Assembly (NCBI RefSeq): GCF_900102795.1
Contig: NZ_FMWG01000012.1
Coordinates: 51,709 to 115,708, forward strand
DNA: 64,000 bases
From: Epibacterium ulvae
Lineage (GTDB): Bacteria > Pseudomonadota > Alphaproteobacteria > Rhodobacterales > Rhodobacteraceae
Reading direction: 5' to 3'
Positions 41,799 to 52,564 of the stretch are shown here, one piece after another. The notes under the pieces were generated by a model. The model had not been told where the DNA came from, ran no database searches, and worked only from the letters and a program-made list of their open reading frames with translations. The position numbers and the translations under genes are program-made. Each line of letters opens with the position of its first letter. The stretch's first letter is position 1.

Positions 41799-43175
41799 TT
41801 AGCGATAGGTGACTTGTTTCACAGCGGCAATCACCTCATCGGTGGTGATCAGTGCGTGTTTTTCAAGATTAGCCGCATAGGGCATGGGCACGTCTTTGCC
41901 GGTGCAGTTGATCACTGGCGCGTCCAGATAATCAAAGGCTTCTTGCATCACCACGGATGAAATGTAATTGCCCACAGAGCCTTGTGGCCAGCCTTCCTCA
42001 ACCGTGACCAGACGATTGGTTTTCATCACCGAACGGATGATTGCCGGTGTGTCCATCGGGCGCAGGGTGCGCAGGTCAATCACCTCGGCCGAGATGCCTT
42101 CTTCGGCGAGCTTGTCTGCCGCTTCCAGCGCGTATTGCATGCCGATGCCAAAAGAAACGATGGTTACGTCAGTGCCTTCCCGCCAGATGCGGGCCTTGCC
42201 AAAGGGCACGGTGTAATCGTCCAGCTTTGGCACCTCAAACGAGCGGCCATAGAGGATCTCGTTCTCAAGGAAGATCACAGGGTTATTGTCGCGGATGGCG
42301 GTTTTCATCAGGCCTTTGGCGTCGGATGCGGAGTAGGGCATCGCAACCTTCAGACCGGGCACCTGCATATACCATGCGGCATAATCCTGGCTGTGCTGAG
42401 CGCCTACGCGGGCGGCCGCGCCATTGGCGCCCCGGAACACCATCGGTGCCCCCATCTGACCGCCGGACATGTACAATGTCTTGGCGGCGGAGTTGATCAG
42501 ATGGTCAATCGCCTGCATCGCAAAGTTGAAGGTCATGAATTCCACGATCGGACGCAAGCCACCAAAGGCCGCACCGGTGGCGATGCCTGCAAAACCGTGC
42601 TCGGTGATGGGCGTGTCAATGACGCGCTTTGCGCCAAATTCATCCAACAGGCCTTGTGAGACCTTGTAAGCGCCTTGATATTCAGCGACTTCTTCGCCCA
42701 TCAGGAACACGTCTTCATCGGCGCGCATCTCTTCGGCCATCGCGTCGCGCAAGGCTTCACGCACGGTTTGCTGAACCATCTCGGTGCCAGCAGGATAGTC
42801 TGGTTCGATGTCCACGGCCGGTGCAGCTGGGACTGCGGCAGCAGCGGCGGGCGCTGCGGGCGCCGAAGGTGCCTCTGCGACCGGCGCTTCGCTGGCAGCA
42901 GGCGCTGACAGTTGGATGTCATCCGCGCTTTCGCCCTCTTCAAGCAGCACAGCGATGGGCGTGTTCACTTTTACGCCTTCTGTCCCTTCTGCGATGAGGA
43001 TCTTGCCGATCACACCTTCGTCCACCGCTTCAAATTCCATGGTGGCTTTGTCCGTCTCGATCTCGGCCATGATATCGCCAGAGTTCACGGTATCGCCCTC
43101 TTTGACCAGCCATTTGGCCAGCGTGCCTTCCTCCATGGTTGGCGACAGGGCGGGCATCAAAATTTCAGTTGCCAT
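41799..43175 (-). CDS. pdhB: Pyruvate dehydrogenase E1 beta subunit with N-terminal lipoyl domain
   Basis: The 458-residue protein is about 130 residues longer than a plain E1 beta because it carries a lipoyl domain (Lys43 in [12 protein letters not shown]) and an Ala/Pro linker in front of the transketolase-type domain ([78 protein letters not shown]). This fusion is known from alphaproteobacterial complexes. Its first 85 residues are nearly the same as those of the adjacent E2. It is 16 bases downstream of pdhA. Confidence 0.97.
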   Translation of the reverse strand: MATEILMPALSPTMEEGTLAKWLVKEGDTVNSGDIMAEIETDKATMEFEAVDEGVIGKILIAEGTEGVKVNTPIAVLLEEGESADDIQLSAPAASEAPVAEAPSAPAAPAAAAAVPAAPAVDIEPDYPAGTEMVQQTVREALRDAMAEEMRADEDVFLMGEEVAEYQGAYKVSQGLLDEFGAKRVIDTPITEHGFAGIATGAAFGGLRPIVEFMTFNFAMQAIDHLINSAAKTLYMSGGQMGAPMVFRGANGAAARVGAQHSQDYAAWYMQVPGLKVAMPYSASDAKGLMKTAIRDNNPVIFLENEILYGRSFEVPKLDDYTVPFGKARIWREGTDVTIVSFGIGMQYALEAADKLAEEGISAEVIDLRTLRPMDTPAIIRSVMKTNRLVTVEEGWPQGSVGNYISSVVMQEAFDYLDAPVINCTGKDVPMPYAANLEKHALITTDEVIAAVKQVTYR

Positions 43176-43191
43176 AATCTTGGTCTTCCCC

Positions 43192-44181
43192 TTAGGCGTA
43201 AATGTCAGTCCACAGCTCTTCGAGTGCAGGCTCTGGGCTGGTTTTGGAGAATTCTGCGGCGTCGTTCACGATCGCCTTGATCTCTTTATCGATGGCTTTC
43301 AGATCTTCGTCGGTGGCGTGGTTGCCGGTCAGCAGCATGTCGCGCACCTGTTCGATGGGATCGCGTTCATCGCGCATTTTTTGCACTTCTTCGCGGGTGC
43401 GGTATTTCGCCGGATCCGACATCGAGTGCCCGCGATAGCGGTAAGTCTTGACCTCTAGAATATATGGTCCTTTGCCTGCGCGGCAGTGCGCCACGGCGCG
43501 TTCGCCTGCTTCTTTGACAGACAAGACATTCATTCCGTCCACTTCTTCGCCCGCGATGCCATAGGCTTCGCCGCGTTTCCAAAGGGCGGGGGATTTGGTA
43601 GAGCGCTGAACTGATGTGCCCATGGCGTATTGGTTGTTTTCAATCACAAAAACAACGGGCAAATCCCAAAGCTGCGCCATATTGTAGGTTTCATACACCT
43701 GGCCCTGGTTGGCCGCGCCGTCCCCGAAATAGGTAAAGGTCACATTGTCGGTGCCCTTGTATTTATCGGCAAACGCCAAACCCGCACCCAGTGGCACCTG
43801 CGCGCCGACGATCCCATGCCCGCCGTAGAAATGTTTCTCTTTCGAGAACATATGCATCGAGCCGCCTTTGCCTTTGGACAGGCCGCCTTCACGTCCGGTC
43901 AGCTCAGCCATCACACCGCCCGCTTCCATGCCGCAGGCCAGCATGTGGCCGTGGTCGCGATAGGATGTGATGCGCTTGTCACCGTCTTTTGCGGCAGCTT
44001 CAAGGCCGACAACAACCGCTTCCTGACCGATGTACAGGTGACAAAAGCCGCCAATCAGCCCCATCCCGTACAACTGTCCTGCTTTTTCCTCGAATCGGCG
44101 GATCAGCAGCATTTCGCGGTAGTATTTTTTCAGCTCATCAGCCGAAACATTTGGTTTCTTGGTGGATTTTCTTGCGGCCAT
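43192..44181 (-). CDS. pdhA: Pyruvate dehydrogenase E1 alpha subunit
   Basis: This 329-residue protein has the TPP-binding motif [20 protein letters not shown] ending in the NN of [10 protein letters not shown], the [18 protein letters not shown] region and the conserved [15 protein letters not shown] phosphorylation-loop-like segment. It catalyses pyruvate decarboxylation with E1 beta. It is the first gene of pdhABC. An 18-bp palindrome lies 28-45 bases upstream of the start, and the same motif recurs before lpdA. Confidence 0.97.
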   Translation of the reverse strand: MAARKSTKKPNVSADELKKYYREMLLIRRFEEKAGQLYGMGLIGGFCHLYIGQEAVVVGLEAAAKDGDKRITSYRDHGHMLACGMEAGGVMAELTGREGGLSKGKGGSMHMFSKEKHFYGGHGIVGAQVPLGAGLAFADKYKGTDNVTFTYFGDGAANQGQVYETYNMAQLWDLPVVFVIENNQYAMGTSVQRSTKSPALWKRGEAYGIAGEEVDGMNVLSVKEAGERAVAHCRAGKGPYILEVKTYRYRGHSMSDPAKYRTREEVQKMRDERDPIEQVRDMLLTGNHATDEDLKAIDKEIKAIVNDAAEFSKTSPEPALEELWTDIYA

Positions 44182-44208
44182 GGTGGCTGGCTCTCCCTTT
44201 TGCCAAGA

Positions 44209-44226
44209 TAGTTTAGCGTTAAACTA
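44209..44226. promoter_or_regulatory. Palindromic operator before pdhA, shared with lpdA
   Basis: TAGTTTA-GCGT-TAAACTA, extended to GATAGTTTA/TAAACTATC (44207-44228), 28-45 bases before the pdhA start. The only other copy seen in the window is before lpdA at 60180-60197. Shared by two unlinked operons of the same enzyme complex, it is most simply a regulator binding site. Confidence 0.8.
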
Positions 44227-44366
44227 TCTCTTAAATCATTTTAGCCTCTCTGGCGACCCCTAACTGAGACAGGTTTATACACTGTTGCGTATCGCGCAAA
44301 AAACGCACGTAAAAAACCAAACCGGATCTTTCTTAAGAGAGGGAGCGCGCTTGGGCACAATATGCG

Positions 44367-44666
44367 CTATTGAATGACCAGCTCATCTGCGCGCAACAAG
44401 CCAAGGACCGCGCGCGCCTGTTCATCCAAAAGATCAAGATCCAGAAAATCATCCGACAGGCGACGTGTCAGGTTTTCCATCTCTTGAATGTTATCCGACA
44501 GCTGGTTCAGATCCTGCTGCAATGCAGCTGCCTCAGCTTCGATTTCCACACGTCTGAACAGGCCAAAATCCCCTTGGACAGCCGCAAAAGTGAAATAAGC
44601 GCTCAGTGCAAAAGCAATTGCAAAAAATGCAAAAGACCCAAGAGAAGGTTTAGAATTGCGTGTCAC
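44367..44666 (-). CDS. FtsB/DivIC-like septum formation initiator
   Basis: The 99-residue protein has a basic N-terminus, one membrane helix (about 11-30, SFAFFAIAFALSAYFTFAAV), a coiled coil (about 38-72, RVEIEAEAAALQQDLNQLSDNIQEMENLTRRL) and a short ending DLLDEQARAVLGLLRADELVI, the classic FtsB/DivIC pattern with its ER/LG motif. It is expected to bridge FtsL and FtsQ in the division complex. It lies between pgk and pdhA on the same strand, with 185 bases to pdhA. Confidence 0.88.
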   Translation of the reverse strand: MTRNSKPSLGSFAFFAIAFALSAYFTFAAVQGDFGLFRRVEIEAEAAALQQDLNQLSDNIQEMENLTRRLSDDFLDLDLLDEQARAVLGLLRADELVIQ

Positions 44667-44967
44667 GAAAGAGTGCGCCTATCACCGAGACAAACTGAGA
44701 TGAATGCACGGAAGGATCATGCGTGCCCTAAATCTATGACACATTCGCGTCACGTTGTGAAAAGGCCAAAACACAGAAGACACATTGTGTTGCGCTAGGG
44801 TGACGCATCCTGATCGGGCTACTCTGGGCTATGGTCTGGGGTATCTGTTTCGCGAGTTTGAGCCACCAGCCGCAGCGCGCCAAAGGCGCGCTGCCATGCC
44901 CAAGTCCGAGGTCTCACACCTTGTGAGGCACGAGGACGCGGGAGCCCCCCCTTTTTTTGCTGGGCGC
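44667..44967. other. Intergenic region between pgk and the ftsB-like gene
   Basis: About 300 bases with a small hairpin, CTCACA/TGTGAG (44913-44918 with 44922-44927), and a C7T7 run near 44945-44958. It should hold the ftsB-like promoter and the 3' end of the pgk mRNA. I see neither a strong terminator for pgk nor a gene. Confidence 0.45.
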
Positions 44968-46158
44968 TTAAGAGGTGAGGGCTGCAACGCCCGGCAGTTC
45001 TTTGCCTTCCATCCATTCCAAAAAGGCACCGCCAGCGGTTGAAATATAGGTGAAATCTTCAGCAGCCCCTGCCTGATTCAGGGCTGCAACCGTATCACCA
45101 CCCCCGGCAACCGAGGTCAGCGTGCCTGCTTTGGTCAGCTCTGCTGCCTTTTGTGCAGCTGCGTTTGTGGCACCATCAAAGGGAGGAATTTCAAAGGCCC
45201 CCATAGGCCCGTTCCAGATCAGTGTTTTGGACTGATCAAGCGCTGCAGAAACTGCGGCAACAGTATCAGCGCCTGCATCCAAAATCATCGCATCCACCGG
45301 GCAGGCACTGGCAGCAACGGTCTCATTCTCAGCCCCGGCCTTAAATTCACGCGCGACCACAACATCGGACGGCAATAAAATCGTGCAACCTGCTGCTTCC
45401 GCTTTTGCAAAAATTTCGCGCGCGGTTTCGGCCAGATCGTGTTCGCACAGGGATTTGCCGACATCAACACCCTGGGCGGCCAGGAAGGTGTTGGCCATGC
45501 CACCGCCGATCACCAGCGTGTCGACCTTGGCCACCAGATTGCCCAGAAGGTCCAATTTGGTGGACACTTTTGCGCCGCCCACAACCGCTGTGACCGGACG
45601 CACAGGCGTGCCAAGCGCCCCTTCCAGCGCGGTCAGTTCAGCCTGCATCAAACGACCGGCACAGGCGGGCAGCTGACGGGCGAGACCTTCGGTTGAGGCA
45701 TGGGCGCGGTGGGCTGCTGAAAACGCATCGTTGCAGTAGATATCGCCCAGCTGCGCCATTTCAGCCGCAAGGGATGCATCATTTTTCTCTTCTCCGGCGT
45801 GAAAACGGGTGTTTTCCAAAAGAACGACCTGACCGTCAGACTGCGCGCTGACGGCTGCCTCTGCCGCGGGGCCGCGGCAGTCTGCGCAAAACATCACAGG
45901 TGCGCCAAAGGCCGCTTCCAGTGCAGGCACAAGGGGTTGCAACGACATGTCCGGCACGACCTTGCCTTTGGGGCGGCCAAAATGGGCAAGCAGAATGGGG
46001 TGTCCGCCTTGTGCCAGAATGTCGCGAATGGTTGGCACAATGCGTTGAATGCGGGTGTCATCGGTGACGCGACCCTCTTCCATCGGCACATTGATATCAA
46101 CACGCACCAAGACGCGTTTGCCGTTGAGGTCCATATCATCCAGTGAATTCCAGCCCAT
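44968..46158 (-). CDS. pgk: Phosphoglycerate kinase
   Basis: This 396-residue protein shows the PGK signature [14 protein letters not shown] near the N-terminus, HFGRPKGK, the [17 protein letters not shown] and [14 protein letters not shown] segments, and the nucleotide-binding end [10 protein letters not shown]. It makes ATP from 1,3-bisphosphoglycerate in glycolysis (or the reverse). Length is normal. It is divergent from the cytoplasmic cyclophilin gene across 167 bases. Confidence 0.97.
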   Translation of the reverse strand: MGWNSLDDMDLNGKRVLVRVDINVPMEEGRVTDDTRIQRIVPTIRDILAQGGHPILLAHFGRPKGKVVPDMSLQPLVPALEAAFGAPVMFCADCRGPAAEAAVSAQSDGQVVLLENTRFHAGEEKNDASLAAEMAQLGDIYCNDAFSAAHRAHASTEGLARQLPACAGRLMQAELTALEGALGTPVRPVTAVVGGAKVSTKLDLLGNLVAKVDTLVIGGGMANTFLAAQGVDVGKSLCEHDLAETAREIFAKAEAAGCTILLPSDVVVAREFKAGAENETVAASACPVDAMILDAGADTVAAVSAALDQSKTLIWNGPMGAFEIPPFDGATNAAAQKAAELTKAGTLTSVAGGGDTVAALNQAGAAEDFTYISTAGGAFLEWMEGKELPGVAALTS

Positions 46159-46325
46159 GCTGTGCTCCTGTCGCTTATGCCATAATCCTGCGCCCTATGT
46201 TATCGCTAAACCTCAGGCGCTCTCCCGCCTGTTTCGGGGCTTTTTGCGCATCAGTCAATGGTCCCTTGGCAATTGAGGCTGCAGGGCGTAACTATCAGGC
46301 CATCAAAGACCATCAGGAGGGCCCC

Positions 46326-46832
46326 ATGGCCGAGATCAAGGATCCAGAAAACACAGTTATCGTCGAGCTGGAGAGCGGCAATGTCGTGATCGAGCTGCTG
46401 CCCGATGTGGCACCTAAGCATTGCGAACGCATGAAAGAACTGGCGCGCGCGGGTGAGTATGACAATGTCTGTTTCCACCGTGTGATTGACGGATTCATGG
46501 CGCAAACTGGCGATGTGGCCAATGGCGACATGGAAGACGGTTTTGATCTGCGCATGGCGGGCACAGGCGGGTCCAGCCTGCCGGATCTGCCAGCAGAGTT
46601 TTCCAAACTGCCCCATGACCGTGGCACATTGGGGGCGGCGCGCTCTTCTATGCCAGACAGTGCAAACTCTCAGTTCTTCATCAACTTCAAAGACAACCAT
46701 TTCCTGAACGGTCAATACACCGTTTATGGCCGTGTCATTGAAGGCATGGATCTGGTCGACAAGATCACCAAAGGCGAGCCGCCCACCTATCCCGATCGCA
46801 TGATCACCGTGAAAGTGGCTGCAGATGCGTAA
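46326..46832 (+). CDS. ppiB: Cytoplasmic cyclophilin-type peptidyl-prolyl isomerase
   Basis: The 168-residue protein starts MAEIKDPENTVIVELESGNVVIELL with no signal peptide and has the cyclophilin core FHRVIDGFMAQTGDV, NSQFFINFKDNHFLNGQYTVYG. GGAGGGCCCC precedes the ATG at 46326. It overlaps the secreted cyclophilin gene by 8 bases. The two proteins share the core motif word for word, indicating tandem duplication. Confidence 0.95.
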   Translation: MAEIKDPENTVIVELESGNVVIELLPDVAPKHCERMKELARAGEYDNVCFHRVIDGFMAQTGDVANGDMEDGFDLRMAGTGGSSLPDLPAEFSKLPHDRGTLGAARSSMPDSANSQFFINFKDNHFLNGQYTVYGRVIEGMDLVDKITKGEPPTYPDRMITVKVAADA

Positions 46833-47382
46833 GCTTCTGACAGCGGGGGCGCTGGCTGCATGTGCAGCGGCGCCCGCCTTTGCCACCGGTCTTGAGATCG
46901 AGATCGCGGGCGAGGGGGCTAATGGCACCGTGGCAATTGATCTGTTTGAAGATGTGGCACCCGGTCACGTTGAACAGATCACCGCGCTGGCGACAGAAGG
47001 TCAATATGATGGCGTGGTGTTTCACCGTGTGATCGATGGCTTTATGGCGCAAACCGGTGATGTGCAGTTTGGAAAATTGGGTGAGGATCTGCGCGCGGCG
47101 GGCCGTGGCGGATCAGAACGCCCCGATCTGGCGGCTGAATTTTCCGACATTCCGTTTGAACGCGGTGTTGTTGGTATGGCGCGGTCACAGAACCCAAATA
47201 GTGCGAACTCTCAGTTCTTTATCATGTTTGAGCCGGGTCCTTTCCTGAACGGTCAATATACCGTTGTGGGCAAAGTCACCGGCGGCATGGATGTGGTTGA
47301 TGCGATCAAGCGCGGCACAGGCGGCAATGGCGCTGTGATCGGTGCTCCCGACACGATGAACAAGGTCACTGTGACCGAGTAA
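46825..47382 (+). CDS. ppiA: Secreted cyclophilin-type peptidyl-prolyl isomerase
   Basis: The 185-residue protein has a signal peptide (MRKLLTAGALAACAAAPAFA, mature from about 21) followed by a cyclophilin domain with FHRVIDGFMAQTGDV and NSQFFIMFEPGPFLNGQYTVVG. It would act on prolines in periplasmic proteins. The start lies inside the ppiB stop region, so translation is coupled. It is the exported partner of the pair. Confidence 0.94.
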   Translation: MRKLLTAGALAACAAAPAFATGLEIEIAGEGANGTVAIDLFEDVAPGHVEQITALATEGQYDGVVFHRVIDGFMAQTGDVQFGKLGEDLRAAGRGGSERPDLAAEFSDIPFERGVVGMARSQNPNSANSQFFIMFEPGPFLNGQYTVVGKVTGGMDVVDAIKRGTGGNGAVIGAPDTMNKVTVTE

Positions 47383-47394
47383 TCCATAAACGCT

Positions 47395-47419
47395 CGGTCC
47401 CTTTGAAAAAAAGGGGCCG
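47395..47419 (+). terminator. Hairpin after the cyclophilin pair
   Basis: A 10-bp stem with one G-T pair (47395-47404 with 47410-47419) and an A-rich loop, 12 bases after the stop. There is no T run after it, so terminator function is only moderately supported. Confidence 0.5.
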
Positions 47420-47450
47420 GGTATGTGTTAGAAGATCACGGACGGACCAA

Positions 47451-47816
47451 TCACTGGCGCGTCATAAGGCTGCTCCAGTCCCCTTTGCCTTTGTTGCGTA
47501 TGGTGTGAAACTGTGTGCGGCTCGCGTAAAATTCCTGACAATCGCTGCCAATTGCAACCCCGCCTAGGTGACCGTTCCGGCACCAATATGCGCCGGACCA
47601 AACCCAGTTGGCATTTAGGGGTTTCCCTCCGTATTGGCCGACCATCGTACCATTGGCGTTGATGCGGACCCAATTGCCTTTTGCGTCTTTATAGGTATGC
47701 GCGGCCACCAGATCTATCATGCGGGCCTCAGAGTGGATCCGTCTTATCTCATCTGCAGCGGCGACACTCATTGAAGCGGCGAAAACGAGTGTCGCTAAGA
47801 GTGTTTTCCTCAACAT
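47451..47816 (-). CDS. Small secreted protein of unknown function
   Basis: The 121-residue protein has a signal peptide (about 1-20, MLRKTLLATLVFAASMSVAAA before DEIRR) and a compact mature domain with a Trp-rich, Gly-rich segment (NWVRINANGTMVGQYGGKPLNANWVWSGAYWCRNG) and two Cys (GAYWCRNGH and GSDCQEFY) placed to form a disulfide. I do not recognise a family. It lies convergent to the cyclophilin genes and downstream of the RTX gene on the same strand. Confidence 0.7.
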   Translation of the reverse strand: MLRKTLLATLVFAASMSVAAADEIRRIHSEARMIDLVAAHTYKDAKGNWVRINANGTMVGQYGGKPLNANWVWSGAYWCRNGHLGGVAIGSDCQEFYASRTQFHTIRNKGKGDWSSLMTRQ

Positions 47817-47895
47817 CGGCTTATCTCCATTGACTGTGCGCAGAACGTGCTCAGATATTGTGGGTCAGGCGGCAATTGTACCGCCCCATTCGTGA

Positions 47896-49236
47896 TCAAA
47901 AGAGAAAACTATCGCTCGCTAGAAGATCGTCAACAGAGGTGTTTTCGATCACAATACGGCTTGATCCCAGGCCTAGGACAACATCATCGGGGCCAGAGGT
48001 GCTGAATGTGATATCATCAATTGAGCTTGCAGCATCGCCAAAGGTGATCTGATCTTCGCCAATTTCAAAATCCCGGATCACATCTCTGCCGCTGTCGGCT
48101 GTGAACACAAACAGATCTTCGCCTGCGCCACCTTTCAATGTGTCGGACCCCTCACCGCCGTTCAGGGTGTCGCTGTTTGCGCCCCCGTTCAGGCGGTCAT
48201 CGCCAAGCCCGCCAAAGAGAGTGTCACTGCCGAGACGGCCTTGAAGGACGTCGTTGCCTTCATTTCCCATCAGCCGGTCACGGTGCGCCCCGCCGGAAAG
48301 CGTGTCATTTCCCTCTCCACCTGACAGAACGTCCCGGCCATTGCCGCCAATCAGACGGTCATTTCCTGCGCCTCCGAGTAAGCGGTCATTGTCTGAGCCG
48401 CCGTTCAGGCGATCGTCCCCGGTATCACCAAGGAGCGTATCGCGGCCAAGGCTGCCCATCAGATGATCGTTCCCAGAACCACCGTCAAGACGGTCATCCT
48501 GCCGACCGCCGTCAAGGGTATCATCCCCGTCTTCGCCAAACAGGATATCATCACCTCTTTGCCCTGACATGCGATCATTTCCACGACCACCAAAGGCGAG
48601 GTCATCTCTTGAGGTGTCGCTTTGATCTCCTGTAAAACGATCTGTCTCAGTGTCATCAAGGGAAACCGCGACTGTGCGATCGTTGAATTCTAGAATTTCA
48701 ACGCTTTGGATCTGATCCGTGCCATCGGCGCTTTCGATGATGATACGATCCTGTACGCTTTCAAAGCGCGCATCCTGAAGACGATCATGCAGAACAAACG
48801 TATCATCGCCGTCACCGCCAAGAACGACATCATCGCTGTCAGTCAAGTCGAACCGGTCACTACCGCTTTCTCCATACCATGTGCGTGTGCCGCTGCCTGA
48901 AGATCGGTTCACGATGGTATCATCCCCGTCAAGGAGCAAGTCTCTAAAGGACGTGTAGGTATTTGCGCCTGCCAAATCATCGAAGGGTAAGAAAAAATCT
49001 GTTGCGGTTATCAGGCTTTGACCATTACGCAAGATATCGATGGATGACACAGACCAGCGACTGGTATTCGCGCCATTGAATTGCCCTGTTAATTGAAGTT
49101 CATTGCCGTTTGATATGTTGAAATTAAGTGTCGTATCAGATTGTGAATCGAATGTTATTGTTGCGCCAGTGTTTGAACCAAAAAGATTAAAGAGAGTCAG
49201 GTTGTCTTGTTCAGCGGAAATTTGAATATCTGCCAT
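47896..49236 (-). CDS. RTX-type calcium-binding repeat protein
   Basis: The 446-residue protein has no N-terminal signal peptide. The first 200 residues are a beta-rich domain (TLFNLFGSNTGATITFDSQS onward). Residues about 205-400 hold many nonapeptide GGxGxDxLx repeats such as GGSGNDHLMGSLGRDTLLGD and GGEGNDTLSGG, which bind Ca2+ and fold as a parallel beta-roll after type I secretion. The C-terminus ends with DDITFSTSGPDDVVLG and SVDDLLASDSFLF, fitting a secretion signal. No ABC exporter, membrane fusion or TolC gene is nearby. It may be an adhesin or hydrolase shell, but no catalytic motif is visible. Confidence 0.9.
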   Translation of the reverse strand: MADIQISAEQDNLTLFNLFGSNTGATITFDSQSDTTLNFNISNGNELQLTGQFNGANTSRWSVSSIDILRNGQSLITATDFFLPFDDLAGANTYTSFRDLLLDGDDTIVNRSSGSGTRTWYGESGSDRFDLTDSDDVVLGGDGDDTFVLHDRLQDARFESVQDRIIIESADGTDQIQSVEILEFNDRTVAVSLDDTETDRFTGDQSDTSRDDLAFGGRGNDRMSGQRGDDILFGEDGDDTLDGGRQDDRLDGGSGNDHLMGSLGRDTLLGDTGDDRLNGGSDNDRLLGGAGNDRLIGGNGRDVLSGGEGNDTLSGGAHRDRLMGNEGNDVLQGRLGSDTLFGGLGDDRLNGGANSDTLNGGEGSDTLKGGAGEDLFVFTADSGRDVIRDFEIGEDQITFGDAASSIDDITFSTSGPDDVVLGLGSSRIVIENTSVDDLLASDSFLF

Positions 49237-49305
49237 TTAACTAAACTTTCGGTATAGGCTGTTAATATTTATTTAAACTTTGTGGCAGCTTTTCGGTTCT
49301 CGTTC

Positions 49306-49346
49306 AAATAGAAAAGAGGCCACAGTTAACAAAACTGTGACCTCTT
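49306..49346 (-). terminator. Intrinsic terminator of the bactofilin gene
   Basis: A stem of AAGAGG/CCTCTT and CACAGTT/AACTGTG (49314-49327 with 49333-49346, one C-A mismatch), with a U-rich tail on the minus strand. Confidence 0.7.
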
Positions 49347-49370
49347 GAATTCAAATGATTTTTTCCGATT

Positions 49371-49866
49371 TTATGCGTCGGTTGCGATGGCTGCAGGTTT
49401 TGCCGCGGCTTTACCGGGGTTGAGCGGATCATCTTGGCGTTGCACAGATCCTTCAAAATGCGCACCGGATTCAATTGCGATGGTTTTGTGGATGATGTCG
49501 CCTTCAACACGCGCGGTGGCGGTCAGGCGGACTTTCAGACCACGCACGCGGCCGATGATGCGGCCGTTGATGACCACGTCATCTGCGGTGACTTCACCTT
49601 TTATGGTGGCGCTTTCGCCGATCGTCAGAAGATGCGCGCGGATGTCGCCTTCGACGGTGCCTTCAACCTGAATGTCGCCGCTGGTTTTCAGATTGCCTGT
49701 GATGTGCAGATCAGACGACAGGATAGAGGCCGGTGGCTTTGGCTTTGGGGCGCTTGCCTTGAAATCGCTTGCAGCTGGCGCTGCAGGTGCGGCTGTCGGG
49801 GCTGCCGAAGCAGGCGCCGCTGGCGTTGTGGTTTCGGGCTTTGCGCCGGGCTCGTTGATTTTGCTT

Positions 49867-49877
<11 letters not shown>
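49371..49877 (-). CDS. Bactofilin
   Basis: The 168-residue protein has a central DUF583 bactofilin core (about 50-130: SSDLHITGNLKTSGDIQVEGTVEGDIRAHLLTIGESATIKGEVTADDVVINGRIIGRVRG) flanked by Pro/Ala-rich disordered ends. Bactofilins polymerise into membrane-linked filaments that help set cell shape or place enzymes. Its start overlaps the end of the upstream M23 peptidase gene by 11 bases; bactofilins with M23 partners control cell curvature or stalk formation in other bacteria. Confidence 0.93.
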
Positions 49878-51198
<1,321 letters not shown>

Positions 51199-51388
51199 CG
51201 TCTGCTCCTTACTGCCATTGGTTTGAGCGATAGCAAGCTGTCCGCCACCATCGGTCAATAGTTCTGACGTTGGGAGATACCGAGCAGGAGAGAACGGGGC
51301 AAGCCTGTTGCGGAATTAACGCAGAATTCACCTTAGATTAGAGCAACTTTGGGCGAGAACCCGCCGATCAGCTCGGCGTATCCTGCGT

Positions 51389-52249
51389 TCAATCAAGGCT
51401 GGGCAAAACCCGTTCCTGATCCGACAGGGGCCAGTAGAAATCTGGTGGCAACCCTGCGTCTGCGCGTTTTTCTTCATTAAATGGCGGTTTCAGCGCGCCT
51501 TTGAAATATTTACGCACCAAGGTATGAAACACCTCTTTGGGATCTTCATTGTGACGGCCACACAGGAAATTAAACCACTTTGACCCATAGGCGACATGGC
51601 TGACCTCTTCTGCGTAAATCAGTTCAAGCGCGGCAACGGCTTTGTCCAATTTGGCGTTTTTAAAGATTTTGATCATCCCGGGTGTCACATCAAGCCCACG
51701 TGCTTCCAGTACCATGGGAACAACCGCAAGACGCCCCATCAAATCTTCAGCCGTGTCTTCGGCGGCGCGCCACATGCCCGCATGTGCAGGCAGTTCGCCG
51801 TAATAGCTGCCCAGATCTTCCAGACAATCACACATCAGATTGAAATGTTTGCTCTCTTCATCGGCGGCCTGCACCCAATCGTCAAAAAAACCAAGGGGCA
51901 GGGGGGTATGCGAAAAGCGTGCAATGATGTCCCAGTGCAGATCCACAGCGTTCAACTCGATATGCGCCACGGCATGAAGCAGAGCTTTGCGCCCTGCATC
52001 TGAACCGGGTTTGCGTTTGGGCACGTCGCGGGGGTTTAATAGCTCTGGCTGGTCAGGGCGTGCAGGATGTAAGGGGGGAGCAGCTGTTCCAATCTCGATG
52101 GCGGACGCGCCCTCTTGTCGTGATGCACGCCAGTCGGCCGCATAGCGTCGTGACAGCGCAGTTTTTGCGCGACCATCTGCCGTGTTCAGCACCTCAGTTG
52201 CCATATCCGCAAGCGTTTTGGGAGCATCTGATTGTATATCGGGCATCAT
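51389..52249 (-). CDS. DUF455 ferritin-like di-iron protein
   Basis: The 286-residue protein has a four-helix di-iron pattern: Glu98 (HIELNA), E-E-x-x-H at 131-135 (DEESKH), Glu182 and a second E-E-x-x-H at 214-218 (AEEVSH). This is the DUF455 family, related to the tRNA hydroxylase MiaE and often annotated as ferritin-like. The substrate is unknown; an oxidation or hydroxylation role is likely. It starts at 52249 (MMPDIQ) or 52246. It is on the same strand as bcp, with a 315-base gap. Confidence 0.9.
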   Translation of the reverse strand: MMPDIQSDAPKTLADMATEVLNTADGRAKTALSRRYAADWRASRQEGASAIEIGTAAPPLHPARPDQPELLNPRDVPKRKPGSDAGRKALLHAVAHIELNAVDLHWDIIARFSHTPLPLGFFDDWVQAADEESKHFNLMCDCLEDLGSYYGELPAHAGMWRAAEDTAEDLMGRLAVVPMVLEARGLDVTPGMIKIFKNAKLDKAVAALELIYAEEVSHVAYGSKWFNFLCGRHNEDPKEVFHTLVRKYFKGALKPPFNEEKRADAGLPPDFYWPLSDQERVLPSLD

Positions 52250-52564
52250 ACGACCTGTTTTAGCAATGGATCACATAAAAGGAGCAACGCGCACCCCGGC
52301 CTAAAAAACGGGGCAAAACGTTGATGTCCTTCCTTCCCCTGACATCCTCCTGCGAAACCTGCAAGCAAAATGCGGGGAATACCGCACCGCAGGCGCTGCG
52401 ATCACACGACACGCGCGACGAGGCGCAGGCAAAAAGATATAGGGGACAAGATAGAGCGCGCGCTTGATAAGGTACGATGCAGCGCCGCGCGTATGCGTGC
52501 GGCGCTTGGCCCAACGCGGCCAGCGGGGCCTTTATGGCCACGCGTCGGGGCGGGAGCGCCTGCG
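52250..52564. other. Gap between the DUF455 and bcp genes
   Basis: About 315 bases, GC-rich near the bcp end with an imperfect inverted repeat near 52515-52550 (CGCGGCCA and TGGCCACGCG). It may hold the DUF455 promoter and the end of bcp. No gene is supported. Confidence 0.4.

Noticed and set aside
48138..48635. 165-codon plus-strand frame inside the RTX gene
   Set aside because: Its repeated look is only the antisense of GGxGxD repeats.
47896..49236. CRISPR-like repeat array at the RTX repeats
   Set aside because: The periodicity is about 27 bases and coding, with no spacers; it reflects nonapeptide repeats.
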